Source: a virus. From it: a DNA stretch of 30,035 bases. The stretch covers positions 1 through 30,035 of IMG/VR virus record IMGVR_UViG_3300031857_000967; one strand, 5' to 3'. The stretch's first letter is position 1, and each line of letters starts with the position of its first letter. Below are positions 20,898-28,151 of the stretch, one piece after another. Made by a program: the position numbers and the translations under genes. The notes under the pieces are model-generated. The model saw only the letters and a program-made list of their open reading frames with translations. It was not told the origin of the DNA and ran no database searches.

Positions 20898-21621
20898 ATC
20901 GTCATGTAATATTTGTGGTGAGAAAAAATTTCAACAAAAAATGTGTGAAAATTGTGGAAGTGAGTCTAGGCATAGATTGCTTTATTCCACATTAGAAAAG
21001 TATGGATATTTAAACAAAAAAACCACATTCGAAAATATAAGAGTTTTACATATTTCTCCTGATCCAGGAATAGTAAATAATTTATTTTCAATAATTGGAT
21101 CAGGATATTACTTATCTGACTATAAATCAAAATACTACGAAAACTATAGTGAAAACTTACCCATACCTTTCCTTAGGTTAAAACTACCGGACGATATTAG
21201 AATATTTTCCGACAATTACTTCGACCTTATCATACATTCTAGTGTTTTAGAACATATTCCGGGAAAATATGTCGATCATTTAACTGAACTTGTTAGAATC
21301 CTTAAACCTAAGGGACGTATGATATTTCATGTTCCTCTTGCAAAAGATTTTTTATCAACAAAAACAATAGAAGGAGGCGAGTTTTTAACTAGTGATGAAG
21401 AAAGAATTCTTATACATGGAGAAAACGACCATTACAAAACTTTTGGGTATGATTTCTTCGTAGAAATTAAAAAACTAAATGGAAATTTTTGCGTCGAAAC
21501 ATTCACAGAAGAATTTAAAAAGAGCATCGAGGCTTTTCATGTTAAAATCACACATTTAAATCAATTAACTACTATTTTTACTTTTACAAAAAATGAAAAT
21601 ACACAAGAAAGCAGCAATTAA
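20881..21621 (+). CDS. SAM-dependent methyltransferase with N-terminal zinc knuckles
   Basis: A 246-aa protein. CNICGEKK (Cys9, Cys12) and CENCGSESRHR form a zinc-binding lead often seen in front of Methyltransf_11-type domains. The core has VLHISPDPG in the motif I position, FDLIIHSSVLEHIPG as the conserved post-motif segment, and LKPKGRMIFHVPL as the late strand. The start is GTG 20881 with AAGGG upstream, overlapping the membrane-protein gene by 17 nt. This family often acts on glycans or small molecules; the target here is unknown. It is distinct from the methyltransferase at 5338. Confidence 0.72.
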   Translation: MSIKNESSCNICGEKKFQQKMCENCGSESRHRLLYSTLEKYGYLNKKTTFENIRVLHISPDPGIVNNLFSIIGSGYYLSDYKSKYYENYSENLPIPFLRLKLPDDIRIFSDNYFDLIIHSSVLEHIPGKYVDHLTELVRILKPKGRMIFHVPLAKDFLSTKTIEGGEFLTSDEERILIHGENDHYKTFGYDFFVEIKKLNGNFCVETFTEEFKKSIEAFHVKITHLNQLTTIFTFTKNENTQESSN

Positions 21622-21871
21622 GACAGCTCTTATCATACTGTCTTTCTTTATGCTAACAACATTTTTAGCATTTGTTATGATAAACATTCCAACAAATTGG
21701 ATTCTACCCATCTTTGGTATCGTTTTACTTGGCATTGTTATACAAGCCATTTATAAAGTAGTTTTAAGTCAAATGAAATGGGACGAAGAAATCTTGGAAA
21801 GAGAACAGGAATGGAAAAGAATTGATTCTGAACGTTATGAAAGAAAGATGAATCATCATGATACTAAATGA
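21593..21871 (+). CDS. Two-helix membrane protein with charged tail, 92 aa
   Basis: Two membrane segments are visible (about residues 9-32 and 35-58), followed by a charged helix rich in Glu, Arg and Lys (DEEILEREQEWKRID) that may form a coiled coil. The start overlaps the methyltransferase end by 29 nt and lacks a clear ribosome site. The function is unknown; a holin or inner-membrane anchor role is possible but unsupported. Confidence 0.6.
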   Translation: MKIHKKAAIKTALIILSFFMLTTFLAFVMINIPTNWILPIFGIVLLGIVIQAIYKVVLSQMKWDEEILEREQEWKRIDSERYERKMNHHDTK

Positions 21872-22142
21872 TGAATTGTTGAATTCTCTATCGACCATTT
21901 CGGTTCAATTAAATGTCAATCATATCGAATCTCTTTCATACAGAGGATTAGATGGAGATGAATATGAGAAATTACTCAAAGAAAAATTAGTTCGAAAATT
22001 GATAGACGGATTAATGAATTCGAATCATATCGAATTTACTGCACAAGAAGATACGAATCAAATGAGTCGAATTTATCGTGCCAGAGTTGTCACAGCTAAT
22101 GCAAGTGTAATTGGTAAACTAAGAAAAGAATCAATAATATAA
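21858..22142 (+). CDS. Unknown soluble protein, 94 aa
   Basis: It overlaps the upstream gene by 14 nt and precedes the PhoH gene by 15 nt. The composition is balanced, with a helical middle (DEYEKLLKEKLVRKLIDGLM) and a beta-like end (RIYRARVVTANASVIG). It resembles small proteins found next to structural or replication genes of T4-like phages but has no motif. Function unknown. Confidence 0.62.
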   Translation: MILNDELLNSLSTISVQLNVNHIESLSYRGLDGDEYEKLLKEKLVRKLIDGLMNSNHIEFTAQEDTNQMSRIYRARVVTANASVIGKLRKESII

Positions 22143-22157
22143 CAAAAGGGAGAATTA

Positions 22158-22925
22158 ATGGCAAGAAAATCTTCTGTAGACCTGCAAATTGTTGAAAGTG
22201 AACATTCAACAAAAAACTCAAAAATAAAAACAGGAACACATAATTTGAGAATTAAAATAGATGATTTAAAAACATTTGACCCATTGACAGAAAATCAAAA
22301 AATATTTTTTGATGCATATAAAAGGCAAGATTATTTTATAGCACTGCATGGTGTAGCAGGAACAGGAAAAACATTTTGTGCATTATATAAAGCCTTAGAA
22401 GAAGTTTTAGATAGAAATAATCCTTTTCAGAAAATCATTGTTGTTCGTTCGGCTGTACAGTCTAGAGAAATTGGCCATTTACCGGGTGATGTACATGAGA
22501 AGATGGAAATCTATCAGCAACCATATAGACAAATTTGTGAAACATTATTCGGACGCAGAGATGCATGGGATAGATTAGAAGAACAGGGGCATATTGAATT
22601 TATTTCCACCTCATTTATCCGGGGAATGTCCTTCGATGACGCAATCATTATCGTTGATGAATGTCAGAATTTATCATTCGAGGAAATTGATACCGTTATG
22701 ACCCGAGTTGGATATCGTTCAAAAATTATTTGGTGTGGTGATTATCGTCAAACTGATTTGAACAAAAAGAAAAATGATGTTTCTGGTATTTTGAAATTCT
22801 TTGACATTGCATACCATATGGCAGCATTTACAAGAGTTGAATTTACAGTTGAAGATATTGTGAGAAGTAGTTTAGTAAAAGATTACATTATCGCAAAGTT
22901 GAAAGTAGAAGATTTGAATAACTAA
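22158..22925 (+). CDS. phoH: PhoH-like P-loop ATPase
   Basis: A 255-aa ATPase with Walker A GVAGTGKT (residues 65-72), Walker B IIIVDECQN (Asp167-Glu168), and the family segments VVRSAVQSREIGHLPGD and WCGDYRQTDL. PhoH-like genes are very common in marine and T4-like phages. The name comes from the phosphate-starvation-inducible E. coli gene, but the phage function is not settled; helicase or RNA-related roles have been proposed. GGGAG precedes the ATG. It is not adjacent to the phosphate unit at 6.1-8.6 kb. Confidence 0.93.
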   Translation: MARKSSVDLQIVESEHSTKNSKIKTGTHNLRIKIDDLKTFDPLTENQKIFFDAYKRQDYFIALHGVAGTGKTFCALYKALEEVLDRNNPFQKIIVVRSAVQSREIGHLPGDVHEKMEIYQQPYRQICETLFGRRDAWDRLEEQGHIEFISTSFIRGMSFDDAIIIVDECQNLSFEEIDTVMTRVGYRSKIIWCGDYRQTDLNKKKNDVSGILKFFDIAYHMAAFTRVEFTVEDIVRSSLVKDYIIAKLKVEDLNN

Positions 22926-22939
22926 CACAGGAGTATATT

Positions 22940-23371
22940 ATGATTTATTTTGATGATGAAAGAGATTATAGTAAAATCGTTGAAGAATGGATTCGTGATT
23001 TCATTGCAACAATGGACGAGGGTGTGCTTACAGCAGGCAATGATTCGGGTGAGGCACCTTTTGGTGTAAAAATCATTTTCGATGGCTATGGGTATGATGA
23101 AGAAAATGATTTGGAAAATAATGATACAAACACATTGTCGTTTGCTGTATTCATTCACAAAAATTCATTGAATGAGGAATTTCCACCACATGAACAAACG
23201 CCTTGGGCTTTGATTCATCGACCAAAAGAAGAAGTTTGCATTTGGGCTTGGTATGATGTCAATGCTGATTTAGTTGATATCATACCATTTGAAGATAATA
23301 ATTCTACAGAGTTGGATCCAAAATTTGTCAGCAATTTAATTCATGAAATTTATATGAGGGAGTTACAATGA
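22940..23371 (+). CDS. Acidic protein of unknown function, 143 aa
   Basis: AGGAG precedes ATG 22940. The protein is strongly acidic and aromatic (YGYDEENDLENND, CIWAWYDVNADLVDIIPF). No motif is recognised. Its stop overlaps the next start (ATGA), starting a run of coupled genes to 24820. Strong acidity could indicate a DNA mimic or a protein-binding role, but that is speculation. Confidence 0.65.
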   Translation: MIYFDDERDYSKIVEEWIRDFIATMDEGVLTAGNDSGEAPFGVKIIFDGYGYDEENDLENNDTNTLSFAVFIHKNSLNEEFPPHEQTPWALIHRPKEEVCIWAWYDVNADLVDIIPFEDNNSTELDPKFVSNLIHEIYMRELQ

Positions 23372-23871
23372 GTTTAGTACAATATGCAGAAAGTGAATTA
23401 GACCGTATTGGTATGACCGATGATGATGACATGAATGGAGCAATGCGTAGACATTTGCTACACATGATACATGAATTTTCAGAAGAAGGACATTCTGGAT
23501 TCTCTGCGAGTTATGCATTACAGTGTTTAGAAAAATTACTTCGTTTTAAACCACTATCACCATTAACAGGTGAAGATGATGAATGGACTGATGTTGCTGA
23601 AATCAGTGGAAAACCACACTATCAAAACAAAAGATGTGGTTCTGTATTCAAAGATGGTAAAGACGGTGAAGCATATGATATCGATGGTAAAGTATTTTGG
23701 GAATGGTATAAAGATGATGATGGAAATGTATATAAATCACATTACACCGCTTTCGAAAGTCGTGTACCAGTAAAATTTCCTTATATTGTGCCTGATGAGC
23801 CAATCTATGAGTGGCGTGTTTCATCGCATGATCCACAACAAGCCGAACAAAATGAAGAAGGTTTTGTGTAA
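23368..23871 (+). CDS. Conserved phage hypothetical protein, 167 aa
   Basis: The layout is one I associate with a widespread phage family of unknown function: an N-terminal helical part with DDDDMNGAMRRHLLHMI and EEGHSGFSASYALQCLEKLL, then PLSPLTGEDDEW, and a QNKRCGSVFK segment before a Trp-rich domain (FWEWYKDDDGNVYKSHYT). No catalytic site is evident. It is translationally coupled to its neighbours on both sides. Confidence 0.72.
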   Translation: MSLVQYAESELDRIGMTDDDDMNGAMRRHLLHMIHEFSEEGHSGFSASYALQCLEKLLRFKPLSPLTGEDDEWTDVAEISGKPHYQNKRCGSVFKDGKDGEAYDIDGKVFWEWYKDDDGNVYKSHYTAFESRVPVKFPYIVPDEPIYEWRVSSHDPQQAEQNEEGFV

Positions 23872-24110
23872 TGAAATTTTGGACTATCGTTTATCCCGAT
23901 GAGACAGAATCAGGTCAAGAATACACACATTGGGAAACATTATCTGATCAAGATATTTTAGAGCAATACTGGTCTTACTGGTATGTTCGTATGATTGAAA
24001 ATAATCAACCTATTGAGAAACTAACATCCGAACAATGTATTGAAGATTGGTGTGTCATACATTGGGCAGAGCGAAACTATTGGCGTGAGATGAAGGATTG
24101 CATAACATGA
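23871..24110 (+). CDS. Trp-rich small protein, 79 aa
   Basis: The start shares a base with the preceding stop (TAATG). It has eight or so Trp residues (QYWSYWYVRM, DWCVIHWAERNYW), which is unusually dense for 79 aa. No known motif. The end overlaps the next gene (ATGA). The aromatic richness matches that of the next protein, so the two may interact. Confidence 0.62.
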   Translation: MKFWTIVYPDETESGQEYTHWETLSDQDILEQYWSYWYVRMIENNQPIEKLTSEQCIEDWCVIHWAERNYWREMKDCIT

Positions 24111-24820
24111 GAAACAATTTTTTTGAAATTACTTGGTCAGACTATAAATTTTGGCACATGTATTTGATATGGCCAACAGAGGGTGATGAAAACAAATATT
24201 TAAAAATTTCATTTGGTTTCTGGAAATTCTTTGCAAGTATAGGATTGTGGCCAACAAAAGGTGTTGGAGATTTTACTTCAATTATGGGACCAAAATATGG
24301 TTTCTCATATAGTGAAGGTGTATTTTTTATCTACAAAGGATTGGACAAATACACTGCAATTGATATGCCATGGCGTTGGCAAATTGTTCGCCATGACCTT
24401 TTATTGCCTGATGGTAGTGTATATCAAACCAATTTGTGGGATTATTCTGGCGAAAAAATTGGTGAACATTACCATTGGCATGAAATGTTAAATGGTTGGA
24501 AGGATGAAAATCTAAAAAGAGGCCTTTTAGAAAAATGTGCTAGAACGGTAGAATTGGATCACTATACAAAAGATGGTCGCCGTCAACAGGCAATAATCAC
24601 ATTAACGGGTGAAGAAAGAGAATGGCGTTGGTTGTGGTTTACATGGTTGCCATTATTCAATAAAGTTGAACGAGTTGTTTCTTGTGAATCAAATGTCGAA
24701 TTGGGCAAGAAAGCAGGAACATGGAAAGGCGGCATGATGGGTTGGAGTTGCGATTGGGCAATAAATGAAAGTATGGAAATGGCATTTAGAAGATGGTATG
24801 ATAAGTGGGACGGCAATTAA
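24107..24820 (+). CDS. Trp-rich protein of unknown function, 237 aa
   Basis: ATG 24107 overlaps the previous stop; a TTG at 24098 is a less likely start. Trp and Tyr recur throughout (FWHMYLIWP, MPWRWQIVRHD, WRWLWFTWLP). It looks soluble and beta-rich, with no signal peptide or membrane helix and no catalytic motif I recognise. It ends the coupled run that begins at 22940. Confidence 0.66.
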   Translation: MRNNFFEITWSDYKFWHMYLIWPTEGDENKYLKISFGFWKFFASIGLWPTKGVGDFTSIMGPKYGFSYSEGVFFIYKGLDKYTAIDMPWRWQIVRHDLLLPDGSVYQTNLWDYSGEKIGEHYHWHEMLNGWKDENLKRGLLEKCARTVELDHYTKDGRRQQAIITLTGEEREWRWLWFTWLPLFNKVERVVSCESNVELGKKAGTWKGGMMGWSCDWAINESMEMAFRRWYDKWDGN

Positions 24821-24912
24821 TCATGAAACTGTGTTACCTATACAACAAACCACTTGATAAAAAAATTTAGATGAAGTATAATACTTTAAACACATTCATA
24901 GAAGGAGATGTT

Positions 24913-25107
24913 TTGGACAACGGCAATAAAGAAATTCTAATCGATAAGGAAGATTTAGAATCTATTCTACAAAAGGTGAAAGAGATTGGTTGTGATACAC
25001 CATTCTATATTCGCCAACAAAAAGATCAAGAGAGTGATGCCTCTTTTGAAGTTGAAGTGCCTTTTAAATTAAAAGGAATTTTCGGTTTTTTTACGTTTAG
25101 GGTCTAA
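24913..25107 (+). CDS. Small unknown protein, about 64 aa (TTG start favoured)
   Basis: Two starts are possible. TTG 24913 has an ideal AAGGAG (24902-24907) 5 nt upstream. ATG 24871 would add 14 residues but has no ribosome site and directly abuts a 15-codon open frame (24823-24870). The protein has an EDLESILQKVKEIG helix and a hydrophobic end (LKGIFGFFTFRV). Function unknown. Confidence 0.55.
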   Translation: MDNGNKEILIDKEDLESILQKVKEIGCDTPFYIRQQKDQESDASFEVEVPFKLKGIFGFFTFRV

Positions 25108-25111
25108 CATA

Positions 25112-25336
25112 ATGGAAGATACAATTTTCGATGACGAGATCATTGAAGCTGCAGTAAAATTAGATGACTTTTTGCTTGAATTAGTCGAACAAGGTTTTGG
25201 TCCAAATGCAATTAATGGTATTGTGTTAGCCCGTCTAATGATACTAAACAGAGAAACCGATAACGAATCCGATTTTTATTCGTTTTTAACTACAGTGCAA
25301 AACGATAGAAACTTAACACCTAAAACATTGCAATGA
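25112..25336 (+). CDS. Acidic helical small protein, 74 aa
   Basis: A helical, acidic protein (AAVKLDDFLLELVEQGFG, NAINGIVLARLMIL) starting at ATG 25112 four nucleotides after the previous stop. The stop overlaps the following ATG (ATGA). No function is recognised. Confidence 0.62.
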   Translation: MEDTIFDDEIIEAAVKLDDFLLELVEQGFGPNAINGIVLARLMILNRETDNESDFYSFLTTVQNDRNLTPKTLQ

Positions 25337-25485
25337 ACGCAAATAATATCGTTTACTTGAAAACTCAGGAAAAACCAGAACCTTTAATTGATTCTGATTA
25401 TTTTGGCTCTGAGAAAATTCCAGTAAACGATTTATTATCTTTAATTGATTTGATAAAGAAAGCAAAAGAAAATGGGAATACTTAG
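25333..25485 (+). CDS. Small unknown protein, 50 aa
   Basis: Translationally coupled to the upstream gene by an ATGA overlap. The C-terminal half is a helix (NDLLSLIDLIKKAKENG). The end overlaps the next gene by 14 nt. There is no motif; real-gene status rests on tight packing and coherent composition. Confidence 0.5.
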   Translation: MNANNIVYLKTQEKPEPLIDSDYFGSEKIPVNDLLSLIDLIKKAKENGNT

Positions 25486-25630
25486 TCTTTTCGTTGATAC
25501 TTTTTTTGCTTGGTTATTTTGGCAATGGTCGAGTGAGAATTATAATGAAGGCAAAAAAATCTCTGCCTATTTTTATTTGTTTCTGAGTGCCTTGTTCGGT
25601 GCATTTGTTTTTAACACATTATTTAAATAA
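25472..25630 (+). CDS. Small membrane protein, 52 aa
   Basis: Two hydrophobic segments (GILSLFVDTFFAWLFWQW and AYFYLFLSALFGAFVF) are separated by a polar turn (SSENYNEGKK), predicting a two-helix hairpin in the inner membrane. It overlaps the upstream gene by 14 nt. Such small hairpins can be holins or antiholins, but no lysis enzyme is adjacent. Confidence 0.52.
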   Translation: MGILSLFVDTFFAWLFWQWSSENYNEGKKISAYFYLFLSALFGAFVFNTLFK

Positions 25631-25649
25631 AAGAATTGAGGAAAATATT

Positions 25650-25829
25650 ATGAAAGTTTTAACCACTACCACAATCGGTCGTTCGGTATCAATTGTGTCT
25701 AATCAAATTGTTAGAGTTGAAGAACATGGTGATTCGCATCGATCATGGATTTTTACAACAGATGGACAATCAGTTGTTGTTGATATGCCTTATCTTGAAG
25801 TTGTGGGATTTTTAAAAAGTATTGATTGA
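25650..25829 (+). CDS. Small beta-rich protein, 59 aa
   Basis: ATG 25650 has GAGGA at 25638-25642, which decides it over an in-frame upstream start at 25587. The protein alternates Val/Ile/Thr strands (SVSIVSNQIVRVEEHG, SWIFTTDGQSVVVDM), suggesting a small beta-barrel. Function unknown. Confidence 0.6.
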   Translation: MKVLTTTTIGRSVSIVSNQIVRVEEHGDSHRSWIFTTDGQSVVVDMPYLEVVGFLKSID

Positions 25830-25838
25830 GAGTAAATA

Positions 25839-26021
25839 ATGTGGACTTTAGTTATCATGTTACACGCCATTTCACCGAATGTGCCGCCATCAAAAGGATC
25901 AATAACTTTACCTACTCAAAATATTGAAGAATGTCAGCAAGTACGAGATTATGTAAAAAAGGCCTGGGAATCCGACAAGTATAGAGTAACAGCAAATTGT
26001 GTACCTAATGGTAGGAGATAA
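25839..26021 (+). CDS. Small exported or membrane-anchored Cys protein, 60 aa
   Basis: A short hydrophobic start (MWTLVIMLHAIS) leads to PPSKGSITL, IEECQQVRDYV and TANCVP. The two Cys are about 25 residues apart. It is paralogous to the minus-strand gene at 27656-27853, which shares MWxL, KGSI, EC and the final Cys. The hydrophobic start could be a weak signal sequence. Function unknown. Confidence 0.58.
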   Translation: MWTLVIMLHAISPNVPPSKGSITLPTQNIEECQQVRDYVKKAWESDKYRVTANCVPNGRR

Positions 26022-26022
26022 T

Positions 26023-26292
26023 ATGCAGCAATTAGAAATAAAATTTTTCTGGCCATTAACGGAACAAATTCCTCTTGACCTTGATTATGCAGATTGCGAG
26101 GCGCCAAAACTTTCCGCAGTAAAATTATATTCGAATTATGCGATACGAAATATAAATGATATTACCACTACCTTTGTTGCTAGCAATTTGTCGATTGATG
26201 TAGATACTACTGTAATCAAAACAAAAGATGAACCACCATTCTATCGTAAAATGCTTTATAAAATGATGGGTATAAAATGGGAGAAAAAATGA
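26023..26292 (+). CDS. Unknown protein, 89 aa
   Basis: ATG 26023 has TAGGAGA at 26012-26018. The protein starts MQQLEIKFFWPLTEQ and ends with a basic helix (YRKMLYKMMGIKWEKK). No motif. The stop overlaps the following start (ATGA). Confidence 0.6.
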   Translation: MQQLEIKFFWPLTEQIPLDLDYADCEAPKLSAVKLYSNYAIRNINDITTTFVASNLSIDVDTTVIKTKDEPPFYRKMLYKMMGIKWEKK

Positions 26293-26438
26293 GTGATACA
26301 AAATTCATGGAAGAATACACTGAGATGATAATTGAAGAATGTCGTAAGGCTTTGCATCCTGAGCTTCGTGATATGATATCTCGCGGTCAAGCATTTGATT
26401 TAATCAAAAAACATTTTGGTATAAAAGAAGATGAATGA
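26289..26438 (+). CDS. Small protein of the LIIxEC family, 49 aa
   Basis: A compact helical protein with EMIIEECRKAL and IKKHFGIKEDE. It shares the (E/D)xIIxEC block and the terminal FG motif with the genes at 26431, 26953 and 29530, of which it is the shortest. The stop overlaps the next gene by 8 nt. Function unknown. Confidence 0.58.
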   Translation: MSDTKFMEEYTEMIIEECRKALHPELRDMISRGQAFDLIKKHFGIKEDE

Positions 26439-26685
26439 GCAAATAAAAGACTTGATGCAAAAGCATGGCATACACAAATATATTGATGCTGATTGCCAGT
26501 CGAGGATTGAAATGATATCTGACTTGATTATAAAAGAATGTATTGCTTGCTGCGGTAGTCAGGCCGATAAGAAAAATATTCTTAAACGATTTGGTTATGA
26601 AATACCTAGCGATATAAAGTATAAGGGACCAGATGCTCATTGGTCGATTACAAGTCAATACAATAGAGATTATAATATACCATGA
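26431..26685 (+). CDS. Small protein of the LIIxEC family, 84 aa
   Basis: MNEQIKDLMQKHGI, SDLIIKECIACCG and ILKRFGYEIP follow the same order of blocks as the other family members. It has an extra Cys pair (ACCG) and a longer polar tail. It begins inside the end of the preceding family member and overlaps the MazG-like gene (ATGA). Function unknown. Confidence 0.6.
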   Translation: MNEQIKDLMQKHGIHKYIDADCQSRIEMISDLIIKECIACCGSQADKKNILKRFGYEIPSDIKYKGPDAHWSITSQYNRDYNIP

Positions 26686-26960
26686 GTCGATTAAATTGTG
26701 ATGAACTGTTAGTGATATTGCAGGAAGAATGTGGTGAAGTAGTGCAGATTATTTCAAAGATTCACCGATTTGGATTATATAATTTTAATCCAATTACCGA
26801 GGAACATAATGATACTCTACTACACAAAGAAGTGGGAGATTTATTGTGTATGATTGAGTTGTGTGTAGAGAAAAAAATTTTGGATGAAAAAGAATTAACC
26901 CATTACATAGCAGAGAAACGCAAGAAGTTGAAAAAGTGGAGTAATTTGGATCATGAATGA
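26682..26960 (+). CDS. MazG-like nucleotide pyrophosphohydrolase
   Basis: The 92-aa helical product has the all-alpha NTP-PPase metal site: E15-E16-x-x-E19 (QEECGEV) and E50-x-x-D53 (KEVGDLLCMIEL). MazG-type enzymes hydrolyse NTPs, dNTPs or (p)ppGpp-related nucleotides to monophosphates, and are frequent in T4-like phages. It is short, a single-domain form. It overlaps neighbours on both sides. The substrate cannot be predicted from sequence. Confidence 0.8.
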   Translation: MSRLNCDELLVILQEECGEVVQIISKIHRFGLYNFNPITEEHNDTLLHKEVGDLLCMIELCVEKKILDEKELTHYIAEKRKKLKKWSNLDHE

Positions 26961-27186
26961 AAAGATTAAAGAATTGGCCGAAAAGGCCGGTTTCCTACTA
27001 TGGGAAGATGAGCCATGGAAACCTGAAGGTGCTATCGTTGATTGGGGATCACAATATGATGGTGAGTTGGAAAGATTCGCTGAGTTGATTATCAATGAAT
27101 GTTTAGGTATATGTGAAGAACTAGGCGATAAAGGAATGGATGGTCATTATTGTGCTGATAAAATCAGTAAAACATTTAGGAGTTAA
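26953..27186 (+). CDS. Small protein of the LIIxEC family, 77 aa
   Basis: MNEKIKELAEKAGF and FAELIINECLGICEEL are the clearest version of the family pattern, ending in a DKISKTFRS helix. A Trp/Glu/Pro-rich insert (WEDEPWKPEG) lies between the two blocks. It overlaps the MazG-like gene by 8 nt. Function unknown. Confidence 0.6.
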   Translation: MNEKIKELAEKAGFLLWEDEPWKPEGAIVDWGSQYDGELERFAELIINECLGICEELGDKGMDGHYCADKISKTFRS

Positions 27187-27189
27187 AGA

Positions 27190-27390
27190 ATGATATTAAA
27201 CTATTTTAGAGAACAGATTGAGGGCGGTGCCACAGACAACTGGTTCTATGGCACTGAAATGAACGGCGAAGTTCGTGTTGAGCGTCATCGTGGCAGTCTT
27301 GACGTATTTCCCACCAATCTAAAATTTGTTCGAATGGCAGGAAGTGTTCCATTCTTTACACTGGACACATACGATGAACGAGGCAATTGA
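27190..27390 (+). CDS. Unknown small protein, 66 aa
   Basis: AGGAG (27178-27182) precedes ATG 27190. The protein looks beta-rich (NWFYGTEMNGEVRVERH, KFVRMAGSVPFFTLDTY). No motif. Its end overlaps the next gene by 17 nt. Confidence 0.58.
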   Translation: MILNYFREQIEGGATDNWFYGTEMNGEVRVERHRGSLDVFPTNLKFVRMAGSVPFFTLDTYDERGN

Positions 27391-27496
27391 GTTCGTTATG
27401 CAATTCTATAATATCTCCAGAGATGATGTTATCAGCCTTTATTGGGATGAGGTTGAAGCCTACATGCAATTACTTAATCATGGAGTTGAAAAATGA
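27374..27496 (+). CDS. Very small helical protein, 40 aa
   Basis: An acidic helix (NEAIEFVMQFYNISRDDVI) followed by an aromatic/acidic end. It overlaps both neighbours (ATGA at the 3' end). Evidence is packing and the lack of any other gene in this stretch. Confidence 0.48.
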   Translation: MNEAIEFVMQFYNISRDDVISLYWDEVEAYMQLLNHGVEK

Positions 27497-27666
27497 AAAT
27501 ATTTGTAATCGCTGTGACTACGGTCGGTTTCATTCTACTGCTTAGTTGGATTGTAATGTTGCCACTCAATTTTAAAGATGATGAGTGTACCGCTAAGAAC
27601 GGTATATTGGTGAAAACGGTCAATGGTTATTATTGCTTTGACCAAAAAGTTTTAATTAAAATGTAG
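27493..27666 (+). CDS. Small membrane protein with two periplasmic Cys, 57 aa
   Basis: One N-terminal membrane segment (FVIAVTTVGFILLLSWIVML) acts as signal anchor, followed by a short domain with DECTAKNG and YYCFDQ, a Cys pair about 17 residues apart. The likely topology is N-in with the domain in the periplasm. The 3' end overlaps the convergent gene by 11 nt. Function unknown. Confidence 0.55.
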   Translation: MKIFVIAVTTVGFILLLSWIVMLPLNFKDDECTAKNGILVKTVNGYYCFDQKVLIKM

Positions 27667-27853
27667 AGTTAGGTGTTAGATAATCTTTGAATGTACATGA
27701 TGCATTGATTTTCGTACCTTTGAGTGAGAGTGCTTGGATTGCCTTTTGCATGTCGGCGGTACATTCTGCCTCTGTTTTATAGAGGTTGAATATTGAACCT
27801 TTATGCTTATGCGGTGGTTCGGATGAGAGTACGATTAAGAGTAGGATCCACAT
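27656..27853 (-). CDS. Minus-strand paralogue of the small Cys protein, 65 aa
   Basis: It aligns with the protein at 25839 through MWxL, KGSI, the EC pair and a final Cys (NASC), which argues that this lone minus-strand frame is real. A hydrophobic start (MWILLLIVLSS) suggests export. Its ATG directly abuts the ATG of the plus-strand gene (CATATG), so there is no intergenic promoter. TATAAATA on the minus strand at 27866-27859, inside the neighbouring gene, matches the T4 late element exactly, though chance is a fair explanation. Confidence 0.5.
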   Translation of the reverse strand: MWILLLIVLSSEPPHKHKGSIFNLYKTEAECTADMQKAIQALSLKGTKINASCTFKDYLTPNSTF

Positions 27854-28018
27854 ATGATTATTTATAGAGAATTGCCCTTGGAGGAGAAAGATCGTTTAGC
27901 TCAGGAGTTTATAGAGACAACGGTTGATTTGCCGAGTCCCGATAATTATCCGAAGGTAGTACAGACTATGTTTCGATTTTTCCTTTATAGTAAAGGTGTA
28001 ATGGTGCAGAATGACTAA
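27854..28018 (+). CDS. Unknown small protein, 54 aa
   Basis: An acidic helical first half (LPLEEKDRLAQEFIETTV) and a hydrophobic/basic second half (VVQTMFRFFLYSKG). The start codon is back-to-back with the minus-strand gene. Glu codons here are mostly GAG, as in the following genes. Function unknown. Confidence 0.55.
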   Translation: MIIYRELPLEEKDRLAQEFIETTVDLPSPDNYPKVVQTMFRFFLYSKGVMVQND

Positions 28019-28151
28019 TTATATAATATTAGTGTTATTACTTTCAGGTTGTGCCTCGCCGTATCAATTGAGAGTGATATCTGTATCTGATAAACCGACC
28101 CATCATTGTATAGAGAAAAACCGTATAATTTGCGAGTATAGAACAAAATGA
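28011..28151 (+). CDS. Small outer-membrane lipoprotein, 46 aa
   Basis: A hydrophobic signal (NYIILVLLL) ends in the lipobox L11-S12-G13-C14, with Ala at +2, which predicts outer-membrane sorting. The mature peptide is only about 33 residues and has two more Cys (HHCIEK, IICEY). Size and lipid anchor would fit an outer-membrane spanin subunit of the Rz1 type, but it is not Pro-rich and no inner-membrane spanin is obvious. It overlaps the Pal gene start (ATGA). Confidence 0.62.
   Translation: MTNYIILVLLLSGCASPYQLRVISVSDKPTHHCIEKNRIICEYRTK

Noticed and set aside
22158-22925. PhoH as part of the phosphate-uptake unit
   Set aside because: It is 13 kb away in another gene series, and phage PhoH has no demonstrated role in phosphate uptake.
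27859-27866. Perfect TATAAATA on the minus strand as a definite T4 late promoter
   Set aside because: In DNA this A+T-rich several exact copies are expected by chance in 60 kb of strand, and it would put the start site on the ATG; kept only as a hint.
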